From CFX5 sp023384495 (GTDB lineage: Bacteria > Chloroflexota > Anaerolineae > Caldilineales > Caldilineaceae), in contig JASNZV010000001.1 of NCBI GenBank assembly GCA_048499455.1, positions 186,001 through 250,000 on the forward strand: a stretch of 64,000 bases of DNA, read 5' to 3'. Shown piece after piece: positions 16,194 through 27,162 of this stretch. Below the pieces are notes generated by a model. It had not been told where the DNA came from. It made no database searches and saw nothing but the letters and a program-made list of their open reading frames with translations. Both the position numbers and the translations under genes were made by a program. Within the stretch, counting starts at the first letter, position 1. The number at the start of each line of letters is the position of its first letter.

Positions 16194-19100
16194 CTAGCCA
16201 CGAGAGATGGGGACCACCACCACCCGAAACCCGAGCTCGTAGCCCCAGCTGCCCCAGGCGTCGTTCCCGATGGCGGCCGACGCCGTCGCCTGTTTGGCGT
16301 CAAAAAACCAGCTCCCACCCTTCAAATAAAACCATTCATCGCCATCTTTGTCAACTTGTCGCAAGTCGCTGGTCCACTCCCACACGTTGCCGCTCAGGTC
16401 CCACACGCCTTCGGGTGTGCGCCCGTCCGCATACAGGTGGACGGGGGTGGTCTGCCCCAGCCCGCTCTCTTTGGTATTGGCGCGCGCGGGGTCGAATTCG
16501 TCGCTGCCCCACGGGTAATCGCGGCTGTGGCGGCTGCGGGCAACGGCCTCCCACTCGGCCTGGGTGGGCAGCCGGACTTCTTCGTCTTCACCCACCGCCC
16601 CCATGCGCCGCCCCCCTTCCGTCAGCCAGGCGCAATAGGCCTGCGCCTCATACCAACTGACGCCCACCACCGGCTGCGTGGGCTGGTTGAAACGGGGGTT
16701 GCGTTCGTAGCGCGGCTCGCGCCACTCATAACGGTGTTTGTAGCCAATCCCCTTCTCGCTCCACCAGCGCGTTTCGTTTTCGGGCGCATAGCCGTCCGCG
16801 GCCATAAAGCGGCGAAACTGCGCATTGGTGACGGGGTAGCGCCCCACGCGCAGCCGGTAGCCCAGCGCCGGCGCCGTGTTGACCGACACAAAGTCATCCA
16901 GCCCCGGCGGCGCAAACCCCAACTCACCCAGCAACAGGCCGGCCTCCAGCCGCATGGCTGCCGGCGCGTCCCGCGCCTGCATGAGCGCCTCCAGCCGTTG
17001 CGGAACCGTCTCCATCACGCGCTGGGCGCGCTGGCGCTGCGCCGCCTCTTGCGCCCGCTGCGGGCCAAGCAGCCGCACATAGGCCTCGCCCAGCAACAGA
17101 ATGCGCCGGCGGTCGGCTTCGGCGGCGCCCGTGGCGGGCATCAGTTCGTCGAGCAGCGCCAGCACATCGTCGAACTGCGGCGTCACATAGGTAAGGTAGC
17201 CCACCCCGAGCAGAAAGGCTTCACGCCAACCCTCACGGTCGATGCAGGCCTGAAAGTTGGCGAACTTGGTTTGGCTGTCGCCGCCGGCCAAATGGCGCGC
17301 CGCCAGATATTCCTGAAAGGTGCGGTGCGAGAACTTGTAGATTCCCTCCCCGGCGCCCTCATTTGCCTGCGCGGCGGCCACCGTCGGCCCATCGACGAGA
17401 TAGATGAGGCCGGAGCGGTCGGCAATCAGGTTCAGCACCTGCACAGCCCAGGCCGCCTTCGCCCCCGGGTCGCCGGGGTGGATGCCCTCCAGCGCGCCGC
17501 GCAGGCGCCAGGCGGGGATGTCCACCGTGTCGTTGTTGTGCGCCTGGCCATGCAGGCTGTGGGCCAGCCGGTTGAGCGCCAGATCGAGGCTGCCGGCGGC
17601 GATGCCCGCCTCGGCCAGCAACTGGTCTAGCGTGGCGGCCTGGCCGGGGCCTTCGCGCTTTCGGCGCTCCCACTCATAGAGCAGTTGGCCCACAAAGCGT
17701 TCGTAGAGTTCGGCTCGGCTATGGGGCAAGCCGTGCAGATAGTTGACGCGCGCCATCATGGTGAGCAGCAGCGGCGTCCCCGCCATCTCGCGCAGCTCGG
17801 CGCGGCGTGGGTCGGCAAGGGCGTTGCGCAGATCGTGTTGCTTCTGGTTGGCCTGTTCGGCGTCGTAGAATTCAGCATGGACCAGCTCGGCATACCAGCG
17901 TTCGATAAAACGTTCCACCGCCGGGGGGCTCAACGGGGCCAGGCTGAAATCGGGCAGCGGCAGCGTCTGGCCGGCCTGGCGCCAGGCGCGATAGGGGCGC
18001 ACCCGGCAAGTGACCAACAGCGGCGTCGCCGGGTAGTGGTGATGGAAGTCGCGGATGGCGTCCAGCATCTGTTTGCGGCGGCCCTCGTCGCTCACCTCAT
18101 CCAGCCCATCGAGCAGGATCAGCACAGTGGGCGGGTCGGCGGTGAGCCGCGCCACAAAGTGCTGCTTCTGGCCGTCATCGAGGGGCGCGGCGTGGCGCAG
18201 CACGCGCACACAGGCGTCGATGAGGGCGCCGGCCACCCCGTTGCCCTCCGCCGGCAACTGTTGCGCCCAGCGGTTGAGCAGAATGCGCACGGGCAGCAGC
18301 CGCCGGCCAAAGCGCTGGAGCAGTTGCTCCATCTGCGTCACCTCGTCGTCGCCCAGATCGGCGTAGAGCTGGGGGTCATCGCAGCCGGCCGCGGCCAGCA
18401 GCGCGGCCAGCCGCTGCGTCAACGTGCTCTTGCCGCTGCCCGGGTCGCCCAGCAGCACCATCTGCGCCGCCTCGCGCAGCGCTTCCACCGGGGCAAGGTT
18501 GACCAACGCGGCCTCCAGTTGAGCGGCTTCCACGCCCAGCGCCTGGGCCAATTTACCGCGCGCGTCACCCTCCAGCCGGCGCAGATGCGCCACCCATTCC
18601 GACTGTGCTGCGGCGGGCGCAGGGCTGCGGCGCTCGCCATCGGGCAGCGAGCGGATGATGACGCTCTCGGCGCGGCGGCGTTGGGCGGCGCTGGTCAGCC
18701 CCAGCCGTTGGCAAAGCTGGTCAAGCGTGGGCGGTTGGTCGGTCTGTAGCTCCACATAGACGCGCTGAAGACGCGGGCCGCCGCTGGGGTCGGCGCGCTC
18801 GTCGCGCGCCAGAGGCAGATCATTGCACTGGGCATAGAGGCCGCGTAGATAGGCGCGCTCCACCTGGTTCATGTCCAGCGGGGCAAACCGTTCGAGCAGC
18901 GCCGTCACCTGGCGCAGCGCCTGGGCCTGCTCCTCGCCCGTGCGCGCCAGGTGGTCGAGCCGGGCGGCCAGCCCACGCAGCAGTCCGATCTCCATGGGGC
19001 CTTGAAGCGCCGGCTGTTGCGCGGCGGCGTTGCCAAAGTGCTGGGCCAGGGCGGCGATCAGGCCGCCAAAGCTGCGCCCCGCGCCCAGATGCTCGGCAGA

Positions 19101-19475
19101 CCAGCCGGCGGCGACAAATTCCACCTCGAGCAGGGCCAGGTCGGGCGCGCTGTCGGGCGAAGGCTCCACCAGCCGGTAGAGTTCGTCGGCCACAGCCTCG
19201 CGTTGCAGCCAGTCGCCCAGCAGGGTGAGAAAGTGCCGGGCCTCGTCCGGGTCATGGGTGAGTTCGGCCACGGTTGCGGCCAGCGCCTGGGCCATGGCCG
19301 CCTCCAGCGCGCTGTGGATCTCGGCCTGTTGCAGCCGCTTCTGCCGGGGTCGGCTGGCGGCCGCTAACAACGCCGACACCGCCTGCGTCGCCAGGTTGCC
19401 GGCCAAGTTGGCGACGCCGCCCACCAGCAGGTCTTGGGTGGGTTTGGGCAATTGGGTAAGCCAGGTCAGGTCCAT
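16194..19475 (-). CDS. DGR target 2: NACHT NTPase with C-terminal FGE/CLec variable domain
   Basis: A 1093-residue STAND/NLR-like protein. The N-terminal ~120 residues form an amphipathic helical module with a hydrophobic stretch (LLVGGVANLAGNLATQAV), followed by more helical sequence. The NACHT domain has P-loop GDPGSGKST (about 342), Walker B ILLDGLDEV (about 453) and VTCRVRPYR, then helical arms. From about 860 the FGE/C-type-lectin domain mirrors target 1 (GRYPVTNAQFRRFM, GVSWYEAQAYCAWL, DLSGNVWEWTSD, LKGGSWFF), ending in VR2. The ATG has GGAGG upstream. The start is 26 bp after the stop of the DUF255 gene on the same strand, so the two may be cotranscribed. Homologous DGR-diversified NACHT-FGE proteins are proposed to act as antigen-like sensors in multicellular bacteria; the ligand here is unknown. 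Confidence 0.95.
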   Translation of the reverse strand: MDLTWLTQLPKPTQDLLVGGVANLAGNLATQAVSALLAAASRPRQKRLQQAEIHSALEAAMAQALAATVAELTHDPDEARHFLTLLGDWLQREAVADELYRLVEPSPDSAPDLALLEVEFVAAGWSAEHLGAGRSFGGLIAALAQHFGNAAAQQPALQGPMEIGLLRGLAARLDHLARTGEEQAQALRQVTALLERFAPLDMNQVERAYLRGLYAQCNDLPLARDERADPSGGPRLQRVYVELQTDQPPTLDQLCQRLGLTSAAQRRRAESVIIRSLPDGERRSPAPAAAQSEWVAHLRRLEGDARGKLAQALGVEAAQLEAALVNLAPVEALREAAQMVLLGDPGSGKSTLTQRLAALLAAAGCDDPQLYADLGDDEVTQMEQLLQRFGRRLLPVRILLNRWAQQLPAEGNGVAGALIDACVRVLRHAAPLDDGQKQHFVARLTADPPTVLILLDGLDEVSDEGRRKQMLDAIRDFHHHYPATPLLVTCRVRPYRAWRQAGQTLPLPDFSLAPLSPPAVERFIERWYAELVHAEFYDAEQANQKQHDLRNALADPRRAELREMAGTPLLLTMMARVNYLHGLPHSRAELYERFVGQLLYEWERRKREGPGQAATLDQLLAEAGIAAGSLDLALNRLAHSLHGQAHNNDTVDIPAWRLRGALEGIHPGDPGAKAAWAVQVLNLIADRSGLIYLVDGPTVAAAQANEGAGEGIYKFSHRTFQEYLAARHLAGGDSQTKFANFQACIDREGWREAFLLGVGYLTYVTPQFDDVLALLDELMPATGAAEADRRRILLLGEAYVRLLGPQRAQEAAQRQRAQRVMETVPQRLEALMQARDAPAAMRLEAGLLLGELGFAPPGLDDFVSVNTAPALGYRLRVGRYPVTNAQFRRFMAADGYAPENETRWWSEKGIGYKHRYEWREPRYERNPRFNQPTQPVVGVSWYEAQAYCAWLTEGGRRMGAVGEDEEVRLPTQAEWEAVARSRHSRDYPWGSDEFDPARANTKESGLGQTTPVHLYADGRTPEGVWDLSGNVWEWTSDLRQVDKDGDEWFYLKGGSWFFDAKQATASAAIGNDAWGSWGYELGFRVVVVPISRG
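16205..16283 (-). repeat. DGR variable repeat VR2 (end of target 2)
   Basis: A gap-free 79-nt match to TR with 13 differences, all at template adenines. Variable residues include 1070, 1072, 1074-1076 and 1078-1081. The encoded variable residues differ almost completely from those of VR1, while Ala1073, Trp1077 and the GFRVVVVPIS tail are fixed. Confidence 0.97.
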
Positions 19476-19501
19476 CGCGCCTCCGGGGATTTACGATTTC
19501 C

Positions 19502-21556
<2,055 letters not shown>

Positions 21557-21640
21557 TGCGGCTCCTTTCTGAACCGATACTTGTCTTCCGCTCACCGCGA
21601 ATCGCCGCGCCCGGAGTAGGTGAAGGACTGAAGTCCTTGG

Positions 21641-22696
21641 TCAAAAGTCGTTGCGCACCGTGACCGGCTGGCCCGTGCGCGCCGATTCGACCCCGGCGAC
21701 CAGCGCCGCCACCACGCGGGCCGCCGCCTCGACGCCGGTGAGCGGTGTGGTCTTCCCTTCGATGCAGTCGAGGAAGTGTTCGCACTGCTCGGCGAAGTGA
21801 TGCACCTGGCGGGTGTCGTGGACGCGCGGGCGGTGATCCTTGAACTGCTGCTTGAAATCGTGAATGACTTCGGCGCGGTGCGCATCGGGATCGTTGCGAT
21901 AGAGCTGGCCACCCCAGAGCGTGCCCTTGTCGCCATAGAGCACCAGATGGCCGCCGGTGGGCGCATAGCCACGGTTGCCCGAAGCGGCGATCAATTTGCC
22001 GATGGCCCCGTTGGCCAGCCGCATGGTGAGCACGTAACAGTCATTCAGCGGCAACTGCGGCTCGGCCCGGTGGTTGGCCAGCGCAAAGACCTCGGTGACC
22101 CGCGTGTCGAGCGCCCAGAGCATCAGCCCCAGCGGATGGCAGCCGCCGCCAAGCAGAATGTCTTGCGGCGCGCGCGGGTCGGTGCGCCAGGGGGTGTGGC
22201 TGGTGGGGCCATAGAACGCGCGCATATCCGAGATGTAGTCGCCCTCGGCCAGCCAGACCGCGCCGATCTCGCCGTTGCGATAGGCGTCCACCATCGCTCG
22301 ATAGTCGGGGCGAAAGTGATAGACATGGCCGCCCAAAAAAGTGAGACCCGTCTGGCGCACGGCGCGCGCGAGGCGAGCGGCATCTTCCCAGGTGGTGCAG
22401 AGCGGCTTTTCGCAGAGCACATGTTTGCCGGCGAGGAGCGCGGCGTGACAATGGTCGCCGTGCAGGTGATCGGGCGAGCAGACCGAGACGGCGTGGATAT
22501 CGGGGCGTTCGAGCAGTTCGTCGAGGCGGGTGTAGACGTGGGGGACGCCCAGCCGCTGCGCCTGTTCGCGCGCCTTGACCTCGTCCACGTCATAGAGCGC
22601 CGCCACCTGGCAGCGTGGGTCCGTCTGATAGCCGCGGATGTGGCCTTCCGCCGCGATCCCGCCGCCGCCGATGATGCCAATGCCAAAGTGCGCCAT
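21641..22696 (-). CDS. Gfo/Idh/MocA family oxidoreductase
   Basis: NAD(P)-dependent sugar or inositol dehydrogenase-like enzyme of 351 residues. The N-terminal Rossmann fold has GIGIIGGGGIAAEGHIRGY, and the catalytic region has the conserved CEKPLCTTWEDA (Lys of EKP). The C-terminal alpha/beta domain includes GGHVYHFRPDYRAM, GGGCHPLGLMLWAL (His of the HxxD-like region) and ASGNRGYAPTGGHLVLYGDKGTL. The ATG is preceded by GGAGA. It lies upstream of the DUF255 gene with an 84-bp gap. The substrate cannot be told from sequence alone. Confidence 0.92.
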   Translation of the reverse strand: MAHFGIGIIGGGGIAAEGHIRGYQTDPRCQVAALYDVDEVKAREQAQRLGVPHVYTRLDELLERPDIHAVSVCSPDHLHGDHCHAALLAGKHVLCEKPLCTTWEDAARLARAVRQTGLTFLGGHVYHFRPDYRAMVDAYRNGEIGAVWLAEGDYISDMRAFYGPTSHTPWRTDPRAPQDILLGGGCHPLGLMLWALDTRVTEVFALANHRAEPQLPLNDCYVLTMRLANGAIGKLIAASGNRGYAPTGGHLVLYGDKGTLWGGQLYRNDPDAHRAEVIHDFKQQFKDHRPRVHDTRQVHHFAEQCEHFLDCIEGKTTPLTGVEAAARVVAALVAGVESARTGQPVTVRNDF

Positions 22697-22860
22697 GTAG
22701 AGGTTCTCCGTATCTCAGCCAGACAGTAATGGACGGATAGGCTTCAAAGTCTATCACGCGGCGCGCGGTTCTGCAATCAGCGCGCCAGTTGCGCCAGGGC
22801 AATCGTGCGCTTTGTGATGGCGCCGTGCGCTCCGGGAAGCACCGATTACAATCGCCATCT

Positions 22861-22920
22861 CACAGTGAAAGACGCCTTTGGGCAGAAGAATCGAATCGTT
22901 GAGACGACTTTTCACTGTCA
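22861..22920. repeat. Palindromic repeat family 3, copy d (intergenic 22697-23048)
   Basis: CACAGTGAAAGACGCC ... ATCGTTGAGACGAC, ending TTTTCACTGTCA; the ends are inverted copies (CAGTGAAA/TTTCACTG). The remaining intergenic sequence holds no gene I can support. Confidence 0.75.
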
Positions 22921-23048
22921 GTCGCGGGTTTTGGCCCTGCTCGTTTCCATGATGGATAAGTGGACAGAATCTGCATGATGCAATAGACTTTGCGCAACAA
23001 TTGCGGATCCGGATAGAGGTGTGATTGACCATACAAGGAGGCGCCAGG

Positions 23049-23777
23049 ATGACCGTTCTCGTGACAGGTGGTTCGGGTTTTGTGGGTGGCGCGGTGGTGA
23101 AGGCGCTTGTCGAGCAGGGTGAATCGGTGCGGGTGTTGGCCCGGCCCACCAGCAATACCGAGGCGCTCAGTGAGCTGGGGGTGGGGATCGCCTACGGCGA
23201 CCTGTTTGATCAGCCATCGATCGAGGCGGCGCTGGAAGGGTGTGACACGTTCTATCATGCCGATCGTGATGGTCAACCCGGCGGCTGTCTATGGGCCGGG
23301 TGACTTCAAGCCGACCGGTCGGGGTATTATCGATGTCATCAATGGTAAGTCACCAGTCCTCTTCCCCATGAGTTGGGGGATAGTTTTTATTGACGATGTC
23401 GCCCAAGCTCATCTCCTGGCTGCGACAAGGGGGAAGGTGGGTGAGCGTTACATCCTGTGCGAACGGACCGTAACCGGCGAGGAGTTTTTTGGTCTGGCCT
23501 GCAAACTGACCGGGGCCAAACTCCCCCCCCCACGATGCCGACGCCGGTCTTTCTGCCCATTGTGTGGGGCGGCGAGGCGGCCTCCTATTTTACGCAGCGC
23601 CCGCCGCTTGTCTCGCGCGAGGAGTTCCGCACGTTAACGCACGGCGTGAGGACGGATGGGAGCAAGGCCGTGGGCGAACTGGGGTTGCAATACACCCCGC
23701 TGGAAGAGGGCCTGACCAAAGCGTTGGCCTGGTATGGGGAGCAGGGGCTGATCGCGCATCAAATCAAGACGAACTAG
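23049..23777 (+). pseudogene. Decayed NAD-dependent epimerase/dihydroflavonol reductase-like gene
   Basis: Starts well at an ATG after an AGGAGG-like site with the Rossmann motif MTVLVTGGSGFVGGAVVKAL, and runs about 80 residues to CDTFYH. It then jumps, in another frame, to MVNPAAVYGPGDFKPTG; the ~80-100 residues that should hold the catalytic YxxxK and nucleotide-sugar contacts are missing. A second frame change lies in a C9 run near 23522-23530, after which the C-terminal part (EEFRTLTHGVRTDG ... LAWYGEQGLI) returns to the first frame. The internal deletion plus two frame changes make it a pseudogene, even if the C9 shift were a sequencing error. Confidence 0.85.
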
Positions 23778-23877
23778 CACAGATCCGCCTTCCAGGTTTT
23801 GGTGGGCCTGTGGGCATACAGTAGAATGAGAAGTTACATTCGAGGGCGGCTACAAGCAGAACATACTCCCTAGTATG

Positions 23878-23911
23878 AGATGACAGTCACTTCTGAAAGT
23901 GACTGTCATCT
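23878..23911. terminator. Palindrome family 2, copy 2
   Basis: A perfect 15-bp stem AGATGACAGTCACTT/AAGTGACTGTCATCT with loop CTGA, about 100 nt after the decayed epimerase and 76 nt before pdxS. It shares the GTGACAGTCA-type core with 7188-7220 and 39216-39256. Confidence 0.65.
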
Positions 23912-23986
23912 TGCAGAAGTACTCTGTCAAAGATGCCCTATGCAACGATACGGAGTCAATCCGGTCAATCAAGTTAGGAGGATGAG

Positions 23987-24904
23987 ATGGCGACAACCAA
24001 TGGCGCAAATGGCAAGCAAGGGGCGGCTACAGGCTCTTTTGCAGTGAAGGCAGGGCTGGCGCAGATGCTCAAGGGCGGCGTGATCATGGATGTGGTGACG
24101 GCGGAACAGGCGCGCATTGCCGAAGAGGCCGGCGCCTGTGCGGTCATGGCGCTGGAGCGCGTGCCCGCCGACATCCGCAAAGATGGGGGCGTGGCGCGCA
24201 TGAGCGACCCGCGCCTGATCCGCGAGATCATCGACGCGGTGACGATCCCGGTGATGGCCAAGGCGCGCATCGGCCACTTTGTCGAGGCGCAGATTCTCGA
24301 GGCGCTCGGCGTCGACTATATCGACGAGAGCGAGGTGCTCACCCCGGCTGATGAGGAGCACCACATCAACAAACACAACTTCAAGGTTCCCTTTGTCTGC
24401 GGCTGCCGCGACCTGGGTGAGGCGCTGCGCCGCATCAACGAGGGCGCGGCCATGATCCGCACCAAGGGCGAGGCCGGCACGGGCGACGTGGTCGAAGCTG
24501 TGCGCCACGCCCGGGCCGTGCACGGCGCGATCCGCCGCATTCAGAACATGGACGAGGATGAGCTCTTCACCTACGCCAAAGAGATCCGCGCCCCGTATGA
24601 GCTGGTGAAGCAGACCGCCGAGTTGGGCCGCCTGCCCGTGGTCAACTTCGCCGCCGGCGGGGTGGCCACCCCCGCCGACGCCGCGTTGATGATGCAGCTC
24701 GGGGTGGATGGGGTGTTTGTCGGTTCGGGCATCTTCAAGAGCGGCAACCCGGCCAAACGCGCCCGCGCGATTGTGCAGGCGGTGACCCACTACAACGACC
24801 CTATGATCCTGGCCGAGGTGAGCGAAGACCTGGGCGAACCCATGGTCGGCATCAACGTCGATGCGCTGGCCGCACAAGAGAAGATGGCCACCCGCGGCTG
24901 GTGA
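23987..24904 (+). CDS. pdxS: Pyridoxal 5'-phosphate synthase, synthase subunit PdxS
   Basis: Makes PLP from ribose 5-phosphate, glyceraldehyde 3-phosphate and PdxT-supplied ammonia (DXP-independent pathway); normally a dodecamer. The 305-residue (beta/alpha)8 protein shows GGVIMDVVTAEQARIAE, the Schiff-base Lys in VMAKARIGHFVEAQ, the DYIDESEVLTPADEEHH loop and FAAGGVATPADAALMMQLG. The ATG follows TAGGAGGATGAG. pdxT follows in the same direction, separated by a 99-nt spacer rich in ATTCAC-type short direct and inverted repeats. Confidence 0.97.
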   Translation: MATTNGANGKQGAATGSFAVKAGLAQMLKGGVIMDVVTAEQARIAEEAGACAVMALERVPADIRKDGGVARMSDPRLIREIIDAVTIPVMAKARIGHFVEAQILEALGVDYIDESEVLTPADEEHHINKHNFKVPFVCGCRDLGEALRRINEGAAMIRTKGEAGTGDVVEAVRHARAVHGAIRRIQNMDEDELFTYAKEIRAPYELVKQTAELGRLPVVNFAAGGVATPADAALMMQLGVDGVFVGSGIFKSGNPAKRARAIVQAVTHYNDPMILAEVSEDLGEPMVGINVDALAAQEKMATRGW

Positions 24905-25003
24905 ATGGTGAACGGCAACCTGTGAATGGTGACTTGTTTGGTCCAGGCGCCACCCATTCACCATTCACAATTCTCTATTCACAATTCACAACTCTGTGAT
25001 CGT

Positions 25004-25633
25004 ATGAACAATCAGCAGTCACTCAAAATTGGTGTCCTCGCGCTGCAGGGCGCGTTCGCCGAACACATTCACATGTTGCGCCGGCTCGGCGTGGAGGCAG
25101 TTGAGGTGCGCAAACCCGCACAATTGGCCGATGTGGACGGGCTGATCATCCCCGGCGGCGAGAGCACGACCATGGGGCTGATCGCCGAACGCTGGGGGCT
25201 GGTCGAGCCGTTGCGAGCCTGGGTGCACGGCGGGCGGCCCACCTGGGGCACCTGCGCCGGCATGATCCTGCTGGCGGCGCGCGCCACGGGCCAGAAACAA
25301 GGCGGCCAGCCGCTGCTCGGCGGGCTGGATGTGACGGTCAACCGCAACTACTTTGGCCGCCAGGTCGACAGCTTTGAGGCAGAGTTGGCGGCGCCGGTGT
25401 TGGGGGACCTACCTTTTCATGCCGTTTTCATCCGCGCCCCTGCCATCACCGAGATGGGGCCAGGGGTGCAGCGGCTGGCCGAAATCGCCCAGGGCAACGG
25501 CGAGCCGGTGGTGGTGGCCGTGCGGCAGGGGCCGATCTTGGCGACGGCCTTCCACCCCGAGCTGACCGACGACCCGCGCTGGCACGCGCTGTTTGTGGCG
25601 ATGGTGAGGGAGAGCGAGCGCAATGACCGTTGA
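25004..25633 (+). CDS. pdxT: Pyridoxal 5'-phosphate synthase, glutaminase subunit PdxT
   Basis: Class I glutamine amidotransferase that releases ammonia for PdxS. ATG 25004 (MNNQQSLKIGVLALQGAFAEH) fits the family start better than the longer frame from 24926. The nucleophile Cys lies in TWGTCAGMILLA, the GGESTTM loop is present, and the His-Glu pair is in ATAFHPELTDD. Length is 209 residues, typical of the family. It forms a two-gene unit with pdxS. Confidence 0.96.
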   Translation: MNNQQSLKIGVLALQGAFAEHIHMLRRLGVEAVEVRKPAQLADVDGLIIPGGESTTMGLIAERWGLVEPLRAWVHGGRPTWGTCAGMILLAARATGQKQGGQPLLGGLDVTVNRNYFGRQVDSFEAELAAPVLGDLPFHAVFIRAPAITEMGPGVQRLAEIAQGNGEPVVVAVRQGPILATAFHPELTDDPRWHALFVAMVRESERNDR

Positions 25634-25882
25634 TCACAACTCATTCAACATTGCATATTCAACATTGCATAGACGCCAGGCTGGTGGATGCTTGTGAAGC
25701 CGCCCCAGCACTCTTCCCAATCCTCAACGCCCGGATTTTTCAGTACGTTGCCGCGGCAGGCAATCTGTGCTATACTCATACTCCACTAGAGTCGACAACA
25801 GATACCCATTTGTGGCGCCCGTGGGGCCCTGCCCCGTTCCCACAACGTTGTATGCCCACACGCATTTAATGATTTCTGAGCG

Positions 25883-27010
25883 ATGTCCATGAACATCATC
25901 CGTCAGACGCCGATTTTGAGCAGCCTGATTGTTGGCGCCAGCCTGGTTGTTCTGGTGGCGGGGATGAGGGCAGCGGCGCCTTTTCTCAGCCCGATGTTAT
26001 TGGCGCTCTTTCTGGCCGTGCTGCTCTACCCCTCGTATCGGTGGCTGTTGGCGCGGGGGATCCCCACTTGGCTGACGGTCTTTATCATGGTGGTGGCGGT
26101 CATGCTGGTTGGCCTTGGCCTGCTGGGGCTGCTCTGGCTTTCGTTAGAGCAACTGCGTGAGAATCTCTTTCTTTACGCAAGCCGACTGATGGCGCAGCGC
26201 GTACGGCTGGATGCCTGGCTCGAGGGATTTGGCATCGAAACGCCCGCCCTTCTCAGCCAAGAGCTGCTCAACCGGCAGATGCTGATCAGCATGGCCGCGC
26301 GTCTGGTCACCAATCTGGGCCAGGTGCTCTTTACCGGTTTTTTTGTGTTGGTGGCAACGGTCTTTTTGCTGCTCCAGGCAACCCACCTATCCGAACGAAT
26401 GCGTTCGGAACTTGGCCCGGATAGCCCACTTCACGCCAGCGTTGTGCAGGTGGCGCAACGGGTGGCGCGCTTCTTTGCCATTCGGGTGCGGGTCAATCTG
26501 TTGGTGGCGGGGGGGATCACGGTTTGGCTTTTGATCCTGGGCGTCGATCTGGCGATCTTGTGGGGCATCCTGGCCTTCTTCTTTAGCTTTGTCATGTACG
26601 TCGGCCTGGCGATTGCCGCCACACCACCTGTGCTGCTCGCCCTGGCCGAGTCGGGGCCGCTCTGGGCCATTCTGGTGATCATTGGCGTCATGATCATCAA
26701 TGTAGGTGTTGAAAATATCGTGGCGCCGGCCATGATGGGCCAGGGGCTGAACCTGGCGCCAGTGGTAGCGCTGGGCTCGATTATTTTTTGGGCCTGGGTT
26801 TTGGGTCCGCTGGGGTTTGTGCTGGCCATTCCCCTTACCGTGATCGTCGTCATGGTGTTGGCGAGCCACCCAGACACACACTGGATTACCGTATTGTTGA
26901 CCATGAACTCAACCCCCGCGGTAGACCCAAACGCCAAACTGGGCGCCCTCACACAGAAACCGGAAAGCGATCTGCGCCCGGCCACAACCCAAATCGAAGA
27001 TACATTTTGA
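25883..27010 (+). CDS. AI-2E family membrane transporter
   Basis: A 375-residue polytopic membrane protein of the AI-2E transporter/TqsA/PerM family. It has about eight hydrophobic segments: a pair near residues 12-60, one near 65-95, then a soluble amphipathic region (about 95-150) and four or more segments from 150 to 325. The family region LAIAATPPVLLALAESGPLWAILVIIG and the IENIVAPAMMGQ-like segment (VGVENIVAPAMMGQGLNLAPV) are clear. The C-terminal ~40 residues are polar and lack a known domain. Family members have been linked to AI-2 export or Na+/H+ exchange; the substrate here is unknown. Confidence 0.9.
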   Translation: MSMNIIRQTPILSSLIVGASLVVLVAGMRAAAPFLSPMLLALFLAVLLYPSYRWLLARGIPTWLTVFIMVVAVMLVGLGLLGLLWLSLEQLRENLFLYASRLMAQRVRLDAWLEGFGIETPALLSQELLNRQMLISMAARLVTNLGQVLFTGFFVLVATVFLLLQATHLSERMRSELGPDSPLHASVVQVAQRVARFFAIRVRVNLLVAGGITVWLLILGVDLAILWGILAFFFSFVMYVGLAIAATPPVLLALAESGPLWAILVIIGVMIINVGVENIVAPAMMGQGLNLAPVVALGSIIFWAWVLGPLGFVLAIPLTVIVVMVLASHPDTHWITVLLTMNSTPAVDPNAKLGALTQKPESDLRPATTQIEDTF

Positions 27011-27032
27011 CCGTTGCGGAATTGGGCTACAC

Positions 27033-27110
27033 TATACGGAGCTCTGTTTGAAACCGGAGTTACTCCAAGGAGCAAGCATCTTCGCAAAGTCCGGTTTTCA
27101 AAGCAGCCGC
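27033..27110 (-). repeat. Palindromic repeat family 1, copy 2 (inverted)
   Basis: TATACGGAGCTCTGTTTGAA ... TCCGGTTTTCAAAGCAGCCGC, the reverse orientation of copies 1, 3, 4 and 5. It fills most of the gap between the AI-2E gene and the FMN reductase. Confidence 0.85.
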
Positions 27111-27162
27111 AGCATACCCTGTTCAACACCCAACCGTCCAACCCTCAAAAGGAGCCTTGTCT

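Noticed and set aside
16074..17630. 518-residue open frame on the plus strand antisense to DGR target 2
   Set aside because: It mirrors the FGE/NACHT coding sequence on the minus strand, is low in family features and rich in Arg/His/Pro, as antisense frames of GC-rich genes are.
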